Below are positions 36,764-45,658 of a stretch of DNA of 64,000 bases, piece after piece. The notes beneath the pieces were generated by a model. It made no database searches and had not been told where the DNA came from. It saw only the letters and a list, made by a program, of their open reading frames with translations. Positions within the stretch are counted from its first letter, which is position 1. Every line of letters starts with the position of its first letter. Location: contig DS999229.1 of the NCBI GenBank assembly GCA_000156295.1, positions 24,742-88,741 of the forward strand. Direction: 5' to 3'. This DNA comes from a marine gamma proteobacterium HTCC2148 (GTDB lineage: Bacteria; Pseudomonadota; Gammaproteobacteria; Pseudomonadales; Halieaceae). The position numbers were made by a program, and so were the translations under genes.

Positions 36764-37396
36764 TTAAACGCCATCTCTGGTCTGAACGCCCCACTTTTTA
36801 TAACACCTTAAAAGCAGATAGTAATAAATCGGTGTCATCAACACCCAGGGCAGTTGCGTCTGTAACTGCACCGACCTGCCATCAAAGTTTAGTAACGTGG
36901 GGTTATACCAGGGACCGGTTGGCATTAATGGTGCCCATGAAAGGCGAAAACCCTCTGCCAACTGCTGCTGGTACACATACATCTCTACAAACAGATTCTG
37001 GGCAATAAACCAGGCGGACAGTATTGCGAACGCGCCCCATCGCCAGGCCTTAAAGGCGCTGTTTGTTCTGCCATAGGCAAGCCAGACTAGAAAAACACCG
37101 GTCAACCCGACCGCTGCGGCGTCACCCAGGGAATTCAGTACCCAGTTGATGTGCATGGGGATGACCTCATTCATCGCCTGGGGTCGTCGGCTGGCAACAT
37201 CCAGGCCATCGACCAGGCCGTAGCTAATCCAAAGCTCCCATCCAATGGCACACAAAATGAAAGAACCGACATACGTGGCCATTAGCCAGCGAGGAAACTT
37301 TCCCAACAAAAAGAGCGCAAAAATAACCAATGCTGGCAACAACGAAGCTGCGTAAAGCACTGTAACGGTGAACGTTTGAGATTCGCTTAAACTCAT
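36764..37396 (-). CDS. Uncharacterised multi-pass membrane protein
   Basis: I do not recognise this 210-residue protein. It has five or six membrane helices (VLYAASLLPALVIFALFLL, WLMATYVGSFILCAIGWELW, LGDAAAVGLTGVFLVWLAYG, WRWGAFAILSAWFIAQNLFV and a final LPWVLMTPIYYYLLLRCY). A polar segment holds RRPQAMNEVIPMHINW, with conserved-looking charged residues that might line a site. It is preceded by GGAGTATG-like context at its ATG and stands alone. The 285-bp gap 37397-37681 to the tRNA holds a terminator and an inverted repeat but no gene. Confidence 0.65.
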   Translation of the reverse strand: MSLSESQTFTVTVLYAASLLPALVIFALFLLGKFPRWLMATYVGSFILCAIGWELWISYGLVDGLDVASRRPQAMNEVIPMHINWVLNSLGDAAAVGLTGVFLVWLAYGRTNSAFKAWRWGAFAILSAWFIAQNLFVEMYVYQQQLAEGFRLSWAPLMPTGPWYNPTLLNFDGRSVQLQTQLPWVLMTPIYYYLLLRCYKKWGVQTRDGV

Positions 37397-37558
37397 ACAT
37401 ACTCCTTATTACGACAAAATAAAGGCGATTATAATCTCACTTTAAGCATCAAAACTTCACTTCGGCGGGCCGGTTTGCTGATGATATCAAACACGCTTGC
37501 AATTGTATTATTGCCAATCAAGGCACCCTGCGCCTGATCATTATCGATTGTGGTACCA

Positions 37559-37585
37559 ATGACCACTAAAGGCGCCTATGGTCAT
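37559..37585. repeat. 7-bp inverted repeat in the gap before the tRNA terminator
   Basis: ATGACCA (37559-37565) pairs with TGGTCAT (37579-37585) around a spacer containing the self-complementary GGCGCC. It could be an operator or a weak hairpin. It is in the otherwise empty 37397-37642 interval. Confidence 0.3.
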
Positions 37586-37642
37586 CCCGTTGGCGGCGTC
37601 AACCTTACTGAATGACAGCTATGCCGGGTAAGCTAGTCTCTC

Positions 37643-37674
37643 CAAAAAAAAAGCCCCCGCAATTGCGAGGGCTT
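37643..37674 (-). terminator. Intrinsic terminator of tRNA-Val
   Basis: On the minus strand a 10-bp stem (AAGCCCTCGC with GCGGGGGCTT, one G-T pair) closes an AATT loop and runs into nine T. It begins 8 bases after the encoded CCA end of the tRNA. This is a textbook rho-independent terminator. Confidence 0.93.
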
Positions 37675-37681
37675 GTTTGTT

Positions 37682-37758
<77 letters not shown>

Positions 37759-37771
37759 AAAGAGGGCGGGC

Positions 37772-37800
37772 ATTATAAGGCCAGTCCAACAATTGCTCAA
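37772..37800 (-). promoter_or_regulatory. Promoter of tRNA-Val
   Basis: TTGAGC (37795-37800) and a perfect TATAAT (37772-37777) on the minus strand with 17 bp between them. A GC-rich discriminator (GCCCGCCC) follows, typical of stringently controlled stable-RNA promoters. It overlaps the upstream end of the divergent kinase's reading frame, which supports a later start for that gene. Confidence 0.85.
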
Positions 37801-37834
37801 CACCCTAATTAGTCGACCGGAGATCAGCAACCAA

Positions 37835-38716
37835 GTGGACTGGGAACCAGTAGAACGCAGCATATCGAAGGCGACGGGGCGACAATTTAAGATTGCGAAA
37901 GCCCAGTCTGTAGGTGGTGGCTGTATTAACAACAGCTTTCTGCTGGCAGGGGATGACCAGCGTTATTTTCTCAAACAAAATTCCTCGCATCACAAGGACA
38001 TGTTCGCTGCTGAAGCCAAAGCGCTTAACGTACTCATTGGCTGCCACTGTTTGCGCGCGCCTACCCCCATCGCACTGGGCGAAGACAGCAAGTTCAGTTG
38101 GTTGGCTCTGGAGTACCTTGAGCTCGCACAACCTGCTCCAAGCACGAGTACTGCGTTGGGTGCAGGACTGGCCAATCTTCATCGAAACTCTGCCCGCCAA
38201 TTTGGCTGGGATCAAAGCAACTTCATCGGCACTACAAAGCAGGTCAACAACTGGACAGGGAACTGGGTGGATTTCTACACTCAACAACGGCTCGGATTCC
38301 AGCTGGAACTGGCGAAAAATAACGGCGCCAGCTCAGGCCTCGTCGATGCGGGGCACCGGCTCATGCAACAGACACATAAACTCTTTAGCAACTATAAACC
38401 CTTACCTGCCCTGCTTCACGGCGACCTGTGGGCAGGCAACTGGAGCGCCTGCTTAGGAGGGGAACCGGTTATTTTTGATCCCGCTATCTACTACGGTGAC
38501 CGCGAGGCCGATTTGGCCATGACCGAGCTATTTGGGGGTTTTGATGATCGTTTTTACCAGTCCTACCGTGGCACATGGGACATTGATCCCGGGTACACAA
38601 CGCGTAAAGTGCTCTACAACCTGTATCACGTTCTCAATCACTTCAACTTGTTTGGTGGCGGTTATGCCACACAGGCCATGGACATGATAGAACGACTAAA
38701 CGTAGAAGCCTCCTGA
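37835..38716 (+). CDS. Fructosamine kinase family protein
   Basis: A 293-residue kinase of the fructosamine-3-kinase/aminoglycoside phosphotransferase fold. The frame opens at 37793 with TTG, but that overlaps the tRNA promoter; the GTG at 37835 lines up with the usual start of the family (DWEPVERSISKATGRQF). Motifs: GGGCINNSFLL, FLKQN (phosphate-anchoring Lys), catalytic LLHGDLWAGNW and metal-binding VIFDPAIYYGDREADLAMTELFGGF. Members phosphorylate ketosamines on glycated proteins so that they break down (deglycation). It is divergent from tRNA-Val. Confidence 0.88.
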   Translation: MDWEPVERSISKATGRQFKIAKAQSVGGGCINNSFLLAGDDQRYFLKQNSSHHKDMFAAEAKALNVLIGCHCLRAPTPIALGEDSKFSWLALEYLELAQPAPSTSTALGAGLANLHRNSARQFGWDQSNFIGTTKQVNNWTGNWVDFYTQQRLGFQLELAKNNGASSGLVDAGHRLMQQTHKLFSNYKPLPALLHGDLWAGNWSACLGGEPVIFDPAIYYGDREADLAMTELFGGFDDRFYQSYRGTWDIDPGYTTRKVLYNLYHVLNHFNLFGGGYATQAMDMIERLNVEAS

Positions 38717-38779
38717 GACAAAAAGGAACTGAATTCCCTTCGCTGAGGAATGACATGACCGAGGTAAGGAACCCGAAAT

Positions 38780-39961
38780 ATGAACATTGAATTGACGACA
38801 GAACAAAAGGCGCTGCAGCAACAAGTGCGTGAGTACATGAAGACCATCATGACTCCTGAACTTATCGAGGAAATGAAAGTCGATGACCTCAAGGAAGGTG
38901 GTGGCCCGGAGTTTCGCAAGCAGTATGCTCGAATGGGTGCTGACGGCTGGATCGGCCTAAGCTGGTCGAAAGCGCTGGGAGGCAAGGAACTTTCGCATGT
39001 AGAGCAATATATTTTCACCGATGAGGTGATTCGGTCCGGCTTTGCCTATCCGTTTCTGACTACCGAAGCGGTCGCTCCTGTTATCGCCGCCAATGCCATC
39101 GAAGAAGTCCAGCAGGAGGTCGTCGGCGGCGTTAAACGCGGCGAAGTTACCATCGCTATCGGCTACTCAGAACCTAACGCGGGCACTGACCTGGCTAGCC
39201 TTAGAACCAAAGCGGAACGCGACGGCGACGACTGGATCATCAACGGCCAAAAGATGTGGACCAGCAACGCCCACTATGCAGATTATGTGTGGTTGGCTGC
39301 CCGCACTGATCCTGATGCAGACAAAAAACACAAGGGACTCACCATGTTCCTGGTGCCAACCAGCAGCGAAGGGTTTTCATGCACCGCTGTGAGTACCCTG
39401 GGAGTTCGCACCAACGCGACTTTTTATGAGAACGTTCGCATCCCTGACAAATACAGGGTGGGTGACGTCAACGGTGGCTGGAAGCTGATAACCAGTCAAC
39501 TGAATGTGGAGCGCTTATCACTTTTCACCCACGGCCAGGTGGACTCGCTCTATCAAGGCGCCGCCCAATGGGCAGCGCAGGCCAATGCCAATCCCGAAGG
39601 CAAAGTGATCGAACAGCCCTGGGTGCAACAAAACCTCGCCAAGGTAAAAACCGGCCTGGAAGCACTCAAAATCATGTGCTGGAAACAGGCCTGGTCCATG
39701 GACCAGGGGCCATTGGATATGGCCGATGCGTCCACAGCAAAAGTATACGGAAGCGAATTTTTTGTTGAGCTTTATCGTCTGCTATTAGAAGTCATGGGCA
39801 CGGCAGGCAGCATTGGTGCCGACTCCCCGGGCGCAGTTTTAAAAGGAAAAATCGAGTTTCGCTGGCGCGTAGGCTCTATTCTCACCTTTGGCGGCGGCAC
39901 TAACGAGGTGCAGCGCGACATTATTGCCATGGCGGGGCTGTGGATGCCCCGCACACGCTAA
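38780..39961 (+). CDS. Acyl-CoA dehydrogenase, pair member 1
   Basis: A 393-residue FAD flavoenzyme. It has TIAIGYSEPNAGTDLASLRTKA and DWIINGQKMWTSNAHYAD in the middle domain and ends with FRWRVGSILTFGGGTNEVQRDIIA, the FAD/dimer segment. These are standard for ACADs acting on branched or large acyl-CoAs. It is 12 bp before a second ACAD (39974), so the two are co-transcribed and may form an alpha2beta2 enzyme like the actinobacterial steroid FadE pairs. Substrate is unknown. Confidence 0.92.
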   Translation: MNIELTTEQKALQQQVREYMKTIMTPELIEEMKVDDLKEGGGPEFRKQYARMGADGWIGLSWSKALGGKELSHVEQYIFTDEVIRSGFAYPFLTTEAVAPVIAANAIEEVQQEVVGGVKRGEVTIAIGYSEPNAGTDLASLRTKAERDGDDWIINGQKMWTSNAHYADYVWLAARTDPDADKKHKGLTMFLVPTSSEGFSCTAVSTLGVRTNATFYENVRIPDKYRVGDVNGGWKLITSQLNVERLSLFTHGQVDSLYQGAAQWAAQANANPEGKVIEQPWVQQNLAKVKTGLEALKIMCWKQAWSMDQGPLDMADASTAKVYGSEFFVELYRLLLEVMGTAGSIGADSPGAVLKGKIEFRWRVGSILTFGGGTNEVQRDIIAMAGLWMPRTR

Positions 39962-39973
39962 GAGGAAATAGCA

Positions 39974-41104
39974 GTGGATTTCACATTATCAGAAGAACTA
40001 ACCAGCGTTCAACAACTCGCGCAGCAGATTTTTACCGACTTTACTGCCGTAGATCAACTCAAGGCGACGGAGCAGCAAGAGCAGCGTTTTGACGCCAACC
40101 TCTGGCAGGCACTGGCAGAGGCTGGCCTGCTGGGGCTTGATATTGAAGAGAGTCATGGCGGCATTGATCTCGGGTTTTATGCGCTCAGCTCATTATGCGA
40201 AGAGGTCGGCCGTACAGCAGCGCCGGTGCCCGCAGTCCCGGTGCTGGTGAGTGCCGCAGGCACTTTGCGACGCTTCGCCACTGACAAACAAAAAGAGCAA
40301 CTGCTCAGCGGTATCGTCAGCGGTGCCCACCTCGTCACCGCTGCACTGGAAGAATACGGCAACGACAATCCTGCCGCTCCCAGCGCCCGGGCGCAACTAG
40401 TGGAAGGAGGGTGCTCCATCAGCGGCACCAAGATCTGTGTTAGCCATGCGGCTTCGGCCAAGCGGATCCTGCTTTCGGCACAGACAGGAGAAGAATTAAT
40501 CGTTGTGCTTGTCGATCCGCACGCCGCCGGAATCACACTCAGGCCTCAGACGGTAACCAGTGGAGAGATTCTCCACGAATTGGTATTAGACGGCGTTCAG
40601 GTTCCCGATGAAGACATTGTCGCCAGAGGCGGCAAGGCCCTGGAAGCAATGCAATGGGCCCAGCAAGCCACTCGCACTGCGTTGTGCGCCATGACCGTTG
40701 GTATCAGCGACAAGATGATGCGCATGACCGGATCCTATACTACGGAGCGGGAACAGTTTGGTCGACCGGTAGCAACCTTCCAGGCAGTCAGTCATCGCGC
40801 GGCAGACTGTTATATCGACGTAGAATGCCTGCGTCTCGTTACCCAGCAAGCAGCCTCGTTAATCGACCAGGGACGTCCGGCAGAAGAAGCGGTGCTGATT
40901 GCTAAAATCTGGTGTGGCGACACTGCGCACCGGGTCAGTCAGGCTTCCCAGCACTGCCACGGCGGCGCAGGTGTTGATCGCGATTACCCCTTATTTCGAT
41001 ACTGCCTGCAGGCAAGGCAAATTGAGCTTAGCCTGGGCAACAGCGCCCAACTAACCGGTGAGTTGGGTGCGAGGATCGCCGAGGAGTTTCTAGCCTCGGC
41101 ATGA
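39974..41104 (+). CDS. Acyl-CoA dehydrogenase, pair member 2
   Basis: A 376-residue ACAD-family protein. It starts with GTG (GAGG lies nine bases upstream), reading DFTLSEELTSVQQLAQQIF. It keeps the fold (EREQFGRPVATFQAVSHRAAD) but its FAD-loop motif is changed: the end reads CHGGAGVDRDYPLFRYCLQARQIELSLGNS rather than the GGTNE form of its partner. Such divergence is seen in the second chain of heteromeric ACADs, where only one chain holds the active site. It is 12 bp after pair member 1. Confidence 0.88.
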   Translation: MDFTLSEELTSVQQLAQQIFTDFTAVDQLKATEQQEQRFDANLWQALAEAGLLGLDIEESHGGIDLGFYALSSLCEEVGRTAAPVPAVPVLVSAAGTLRRFATDKQKEQLLSGIVSGAHLVTAALEEYGNDNPAAPSARAQLVEGGCSISGTKICVSHAASAKRILLSAQTGEELIVVLVDPHAAGITLRPQTVTSGEILHELVLDGVQVPDEDIVARGGKALEAMQWAQQATRTALCAMTVGISDKMMRMTGSYTTEREQFGRPVATFQAVSHRAADCYIDVECLRLVTQQAASLIDQGRPAEEAVLIAKIWCGDTAHRVSQASQHCHGGAGVDRDYPLFRYCLQARQIELSLGNSAQLTGELGARIAEEFLASA

Positions 41105-41153
41105 TTGCCAACTAACGCAGCATTCTGGTCGGGAAGTAACTGAGGCAATCCCA

Positions 41154-41561
41154 TTACCTTTTGAACACCCAAAAATTCGCAACAAAGTAGTTCCACAACA
41201 CCACCGCAACCGAAGCAAAGACCTGCGCAACGAGATAATGACAGCCCAAAACTTGAACGCTCAGGTACATGACAAGCCCATTGATAACGAAACCACATGC
41301 AACCATTGTCAGGTAACGCCGTAAGGTTGCCCCGTGAGGTGGTGGTACCTCGTGAGCATCGACGGCAAAGGTCCAACCATAATGCATTAAATAATTGCAA
41401 CTGACTGCCACCACAAAGCCAACACTGCTGGCAACCAAACTATCCCAGCCAAGCCAACTGACGCCCAGGTAAACCAGACCATAGTGAACCAGGCCGGTAA
41501 TCACACCGACCAGGGCGAAACGAAACCCTGTTTCGACCAATTTACGCCTAGTTGCAGACAC
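41154..41561 (-). CDS. GtrA-family membrane protein
   Basis: A 135-residue protein with four membrane helices (FALVGVITGLVHYGLVYLGV and three more), typical of GtrA flippase-like proteins that help move lipid-linked sugars. The FVVAVSCNYLMHYGWTF segment is a family hallmark. Its start overlaps the end of the truncated glycosyltransferase-like gene by 14 bp, so they are co-transcribed. It is convergent with the ACAD gene. Confidence 0.88.
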   Translation of the reverse strand: MSATRRKLVETGFRFALVGVITGLVHYGLVYLGVSWLGWDSLVASSVGFVVAVSCNYLMHYGWTFAVDAHEVPPPHGATLRRYLTMVACGFVINGLVMYLSVQVLGCHYLVAQVFASVAVVLWNYFVANFWVFKR

Positions 41562-41889
41562 GTAGCTCCTTAATATCGCCGGCCAGGACCTGTCGATAGA
41601 CCATTGCAGATTCAGGCGTAATTTTCAGCAGAAGCTCCAAGCCACCACTAATGCCAGGGTCGGGAGCGCGCCCAAGAACGGACGCAATAGCTATAGTCTG
41701 CCGACCGACAAAAGTAGAGTAGGAGAACCCATTCATTGCTGCCCGACAAGATCCGCCTTCATCAAAATTAATCAAGGTGAAGCTACCCGGATGGTCCCAA
41801 TCCCAGCCAATGGTCTGAGCCGAGTAAAGGCGCGGTAATAGGGCAAGCAAAAACAAGGCAGTAAAAATCCAGCCCTGTTGAATTGTCAT
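41548..41889 (-). pseudogene. Truncated glycosyltransferase-like membrane protein fragment
   Basis: From an ATG at 41889 with GGGAGG five bases upstream, this gives 113 residues; the longer frame to 41982 has no such site. It starts with one membrane helix (QQGWIFTALFLLALLPRLYS), then GSFTLINFDEGGSCRAAMNG, like the N-terminus of multi-pass family 39-type glycosyltransferases of about 500 residues. The frame ends soon after LAGDIKELRVCN. The missing body suggests a remnant after deletion, or a short stand-alone protein. It is coupled to gtrA by a 14-bp overlap. Confidence 0.5.
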
Positions 41890-42104
41890 TAAACCTCCCT
41901 TTGCCTCCATGCGCGCCGGTTTCCCCACTAGTCCGAGAACGCAGTATCGGGCCGAAATGGCCATAAATAAAGAAACATGCATTAAAATACCGAAATCGAA
42001 AAAAAACAGACGGGGTCAACCCAACCCGCCACAGTTTGCAAACCAGGCGACTTTGGTCAACTGAGCTACAATGTCCAGGCCGTGCATATCACAGGAATTC
42101 ATCG

Positions 42105-43031
42105 TTGACCGTCAGCAGCTCTCCCAAAGTGGTTATCGTGGGTGCACGCTCAGCGCGCCAAGGCACCGGTCCATTCATCGCCGCAGGGCTCAGCGCTGCC
42201 GGTGCCAGAATTGGCGGCATCGTCGGCACCAGCGAGGCGAGCATCAATGCTGCGCTAAACGGTCTTAAACACGACTGGGGCATCGAGACCGTGGGTCATA
42301 GCAGCTTGTCCGCTGCGCTTTCGGCAATACAGCCTGATGCAGTCGCTATCTGCTCTCCCTGGCGCTTTCATGCGGACCAGCTGCGAGAAGTCGCGGAGGC
42401 AAACTGCCACTGCCTGGTAGAAAAACCTCTGGCATGGCCGGCATCGATAGAGGAAGTTGATTCACTGATAGCCGAGTATGAGAACCGCGGACTGTTACTC
42501 GACCTGGTCGGCCAATGGCCCGCCACACTTTCTGCATTCAGCGCGTTGCATTCAAGCATCCCGGAATCTATCGACACCTTCAGAATGAGGCTTAGCCCCA
42601 TTTCAATCGGTGAGGATATGATTGCGGACGCTGCGCCCCACTTTATCAGCATGCTACAAGCCCTCGCGGGGCCAGGGGATTGCCTTGCCTGCACAGCGGA
42701 AAGGGATGCTGACAATACCAAGCTTACGCTGACCTGCACATACAAACACGGCGGCGGATCATTATCGGCGCAGCTGTTACTGGAAACCTGCAACGAGAGA
42801 CCCCGCCCTGCCTGGTATGAAGTCAACGACTTACGCGCCGACCGAAGCGTCAGGCTACCTCAGTATAGCCAGGAGCTAATCGGGAATGGCGAACGAGTCC
42901 CCGTGATCGACCCAATGCACCAGGTGACAGCACAATTTCTGTCAGCGTTGGACGCTGGCGCAGTCACAAAAGGCAAACTGCTACGCAGCGCCCACCGTAA
43001 CCTGTTACAACTGGCTGCAGCCTGGCGCTAG
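42105..43031 (+). CDS. Gfo/Idh/MocA-family oxidoreductase
   Basis: A 308-residue NAD(P)-dependent sugar- or cyclitol-type oxidoreductase. The frame is open from 42036, but a TTG at 42105 with AGGAA seven bases upstream gives the usual start (TVSSSPKVVIVGARSARQGTG). The nucleotide motif VGARSARQG deviates from the classic GxGxxG. The EKP motif (CLVEKPLAWPAS) with the catalytic Lys is intact. The C-terminal domain begins near residue 125 (GQWPATLSAF). Sugar-nucleotide metabolism is suggested by the nearby LPS genes, but no substrate can be named. Confidence 0.78.
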   Translation: MTVSSSPKVVIVGARSARQGTGPFIAAGLSAAGARIGGIVGTSEASINAALNGLKHDWGIETVGHSSLSAALSAIQPDAVAICSPWRFHADQLREVAEANCHCLVEKPLAWPASIEEVDSLIAEYENRGLLLDLVGQWPATLSAFSALHSSIPESIDTFRMRLSPISIGEDMIADAAPHFISMLQALAGPGDCLACTAERDADNTKLTLTCTYKHGGGSLSAQLLLETCNERPRPAWYEVNDLRADRSVRLPQYSQELIGNGERVPVIDPMHQVTAQFLSALDAGAVTKGKLLRSAHRNLLQLAAAWR

Positions 43032-43106
43032 CACTGGCGAGCCAGTCCCCGTAGAATTGCCGCTTGTTGACTCTAGCTTTGGCAGATTGCGCCACGAGGT
43101 ATCCTT

Positions 43107-44402
43107 TTGAACAACAACATCCCCTTGACCGACGTAGACGCTCCTGTACAGGAGCCGGAAGACCAGCTGGAACTGGCCAGTATCCACGATTTTGCCACCA
43201 AATTAGTTCAGCCCGGCGCCAAAGAAGCCCTGGAACACTACGTGCGCTGGCAAATTGCCATGCGCAATGCCACCGATGCTGACGCAATTGACCTCGATCC
43301 CAGTAAAGTGCCTGATTTCGCACCCATTTCCATCAACCTGGACCTGACCACAGCCTGCAACTACGCCTGCGACCACTGCGTGGACCTGGACATCCTGAAC
43401 ACTGGCATACGCTTTGATCACGAGAAATTATTGGAATCGATAAAGGTCATGGCCGAGCGCGGCATGAAGTCAGTCATCGTTATTGGCGGCGGCGAACCAA
43501 CCCTTTACCCTAAGTTTGAAGAAACGATTCGCTTCATGAAGGACCTGAAACTACAAATTGCCATTGTTTCCAACGGTACTGGCAACGATAAAATCGCCAA
43601 GGTCGCCGACTGCATGGACAAGGCTGATTGGGTTCGTCTGTCACTGGACTCAGGCACAGACGCGACCTTCCAGCCAATGCACAACCCGCGTAAAGATTTC
43701 GACCTTGAAGGCATTTGCGCCAAGGTTCCATTAATCAAAGATGCGAACCCTGATGTTACCGTCGGCTTCTCCTACATCGTTACCTGGCGCGGTGCCGAAA
43801 TAAATGACTCAGCTATCGTTGAAAACCTGCACGAAATTGCCCAGGCAACCAAGTTGGCCAAAGACAACCGCTTTGATTACATCAGTTTCAAACCTTTCCT
43901 CACCCGAGACGAGGTGAACAACGCCGAGGTGATTGATATCAAGGCCAACGCGGGACTGGAAGACATCATCAACAGAATCCAGGCGCAGGTGGAAGAAGCC
44001 AACACCCTGGCCGACGATACTTTTCGGGTGCATCAATCCACCGGACTCAAAGCCATGCTAAAACGCCAGACACAGTCGCTGGCCAAACAGCCCCAGCAGT
44101 GCCACATGCAGTTTTTTCGTCAGGTATTATCCCCGCTGGGCCTCTACAACTGTCCGGTTTACCGCAACCAGGACCATGGTCGCCTAGGCGATAAAAACGC
44201 TAACGCTGGCGTTGAGGCCTACGATGCAACTCGCGGTGTCACCGCAGATCTGGTGAAAAGCTTTAATGCCACCGTTGCCTGCGAAAAGGTCACCTGTCTT
44301 TATAACGATGTAAATTGGTGGATTGAAAAGCTGATCGCCAATCCGGAAGAGCTGGGCAAATTAAGTTGGGATGAAGCCGCGGAACCCGACTACTTTTTGT
44401 AA
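43107..44402 (+). CDS. Radical SAM protein of unknown function
   Basis: A 431-residue enzyme starting at TTG (GAGG seven bases upstream). The [4Fe-4S] cysteines are Cys84, Cys88 and Cys91 (CNYACDHC), followed by GGGEPTLYPKFEETIRFMKDL, the SAM-binding motif, at about 127-148. A C-terminal set of cysteines (QQCHMQFF, YNCPVYR, VACEKVTCLYND) looks like a SPASM/twitch-like second cluster site. Radical SAM proteins with such ends modify peptides or cofactors. No precursor peptide gene is near, so I cannot name the substrate. It is followed by the convergent LPS gene after 77 bp. Confidence 0.85.
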   Translation: MNNNIPLTDVDAPVQEPEDQLELASIHDFATKLVQPGAKEALEHYVRWQIAMRNATDADAIDLDPSKVPDFAPISINLDLTTACNYACDHCVDLDILNTGIRFDHEKLLESIKVMAERGMKSVIVIGGGEPTLYPKFEETIRFMKDLKLQIAIVSNGTGNDKIAKVADCMDKADWVRLSLDSGTDATFQPMHNPRKDFDLEGICAKVPLIKDANPDVTVGFSYIVTWRGAEINDSAIVENLHEIAQATKLAKDNRFDYISFKPFLTRDEVNNAEVIDIKANAGLEDIINRIQAQVEEANTLADDTFRVHQSTGLKAMLKRQTQSLAKQPQQCHMQFFRQVLSPLGLYNCPVYRNQDHGRLGDKNANAGVEAYDATRGVTADLVKSFNATVACEKVTCLYNDVNWWIEKLIANPEELGKLSWDEAAEPDYFL

Positions 44403-44479
44403 CGTAACCGGCGCAATTTTTCAGGCCACTGACTGTCGCGCCCTACTCGGTCCACCTGGCGATTTAGGCCGCGCCAATC

Positions 44480-45553
44480 CTAGCAGCTTGCAGACAGTTG
44501 TTCTTCGCACGCCTCGGAAACCATCTCAACGGTCACCTGCGTCATACAAACCTGCTCGTCCAATGGACACACTTTCTTGTGGCATGGACCACAGGGCACG
44601 TCCACGTTCACGATAGTCTCGTCGCCATGGGACGTCTCCGTCCACCTCTGCTCTGTGGGTCCGAAAACCGTAACCCTAGGCGTATCGAGCGCCCTGCCAA
44701 AATGCCGCGGGCCAGTGTCATTTCCCAGCAGCAAATCGGCTCGAACAATCAGCGATTTGAGTTCACCCAGAGTCAAACAAGGCTGGGTAAGCAAAAAACT
44801 CGGTGCGTCCATGTTGTCACGAATAGCCTCTGCCAAAGGCTCTTCCCCGGGGCCAGGACTAATTGCAATCGCAGCATTGTGTCGGTTTACCAGTCGATCC
44901 GCTACCGCAGCAAAGCGCTTGGGATCCCAGCACTTGGAGGCACCGAAGTTAGCACCGGGGCATAGCACGACCAGGGGTTGCTCTGGCAAAACACCGTCTT
45001 TCAACAGCCTGGATTGGACCGCATCATTAGCCTGGTCAGTTAGGAAAAGAGCCAGCCGATCACCCGGATGCTCCATACCCAGAGCATCACCCAGCACAGC
45101 GAAATAGTCACACAAAGGCAATGGCTGGTAACCGCCTGCCACACGATTGGGCACCTCGACCTTGTCCGTGAGTAACAAGCCCCTACCGTCGCGACTGAAC
45201 CCCACACGCCGCTTGGCCCCAGCTCTAAAGCACAGCCAGGCGCTGCGCAGAGAATTGGGCAACATTACCGCGAGGTCGAACCGCCGTGCCTTCAGTCGAT
45301 TCAGCAATTCCCGTTGCTGCTGTTTTGCTTCCGCTGTTTTTTTCCTCGGCGCCCAGAATTCACAGTGCTGCACCCAGGGACTGCCCTCAAGCAACGGATA
45401 CAGGTGATGGTTCATCAGCAAAGTGATTTCAGCATCGGGAAACCGCATGAACAACGCTCGAACAAAAGGAGTGGCCATCACCACATCACCCACCCAGGTC
45501 GGCAATACCAGAAGCACGCGACCTGGCTCTTCTTTGAACTCAAGTGTATGCAT
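44480..45553 (-). CDS. Lipopolysaccharide heptosyltransferase, glycosyltransferase family 9
   Basis: A 357-residue GT-B-fold transferase that adds heptose from ADP-heptose to the LPS core. I take the ATG at 45553 (HTLEFKEEPGRVLLVLPTWVGDVVMATP), where the family start matches; the frame extends to 45607. Motifs: LPTWVGDVVMATPFVRAL, LCPGANFGASKCWDPKRFAAVA, and LLGNDTGPRHFGRALDTPRVTVFGPT, with the GNDTG nucleotide site. A Cys-rich C-terminus (CGPCHKKVCPLDEQVC) is frequent in this family. It is divergent from rfaE2, fitting a shared ADP-heptose pathway. Confidence 0.9.
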   Translation of the reverse strand: MHTLEFKEEPGRVLLVLPTWVGDVVMATPFVRALFMRFPDAEITLLMNHHLYPLLEGSPWVQHCEFWAPRKKTAEAKQQQRELLNRLKARRFDLAVMLPNSLRSAWLCFRAGAKRRVGFSRDGRGLLLTDKVEVPNRVAGGYQPLPLCDYFAVLGDALGMEHPGDRLALFLTDQANDAVQSRLLKDGVLPEQPLVVLCPGANFGASKCWDPKRFAAVADRLVNRHNAAIAISPGPGEEPLAEAIRDNMDAPSFLLTQPCLTLGELKSLIVRADLLLGNDTGPRHFGRALDTPRVTVFGPTEQRWTETSHGDETIVNVDVPCGPCHKKVCPLDEQVCMTQVTVEMVSEACEEQLSASC

Positions 45554-45658
45554 AACAGCTGGACTTTCCTGGGAGACAGTGCCCGGAAGTATATATTCCA
45601 AGGCCATTCCCCGCTACACTGCGCAGGCTGCCGCAACAGGACTCCGCCCCATTCTTTC

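Noticed and set aside
45314-45658. Long N-terminal extension of RfaE2
   Set aside because: It would overlap the divergent GT9 gene, and the residues do not resemble the family; the ATG at 45659 gives the standard 163-residue protein.
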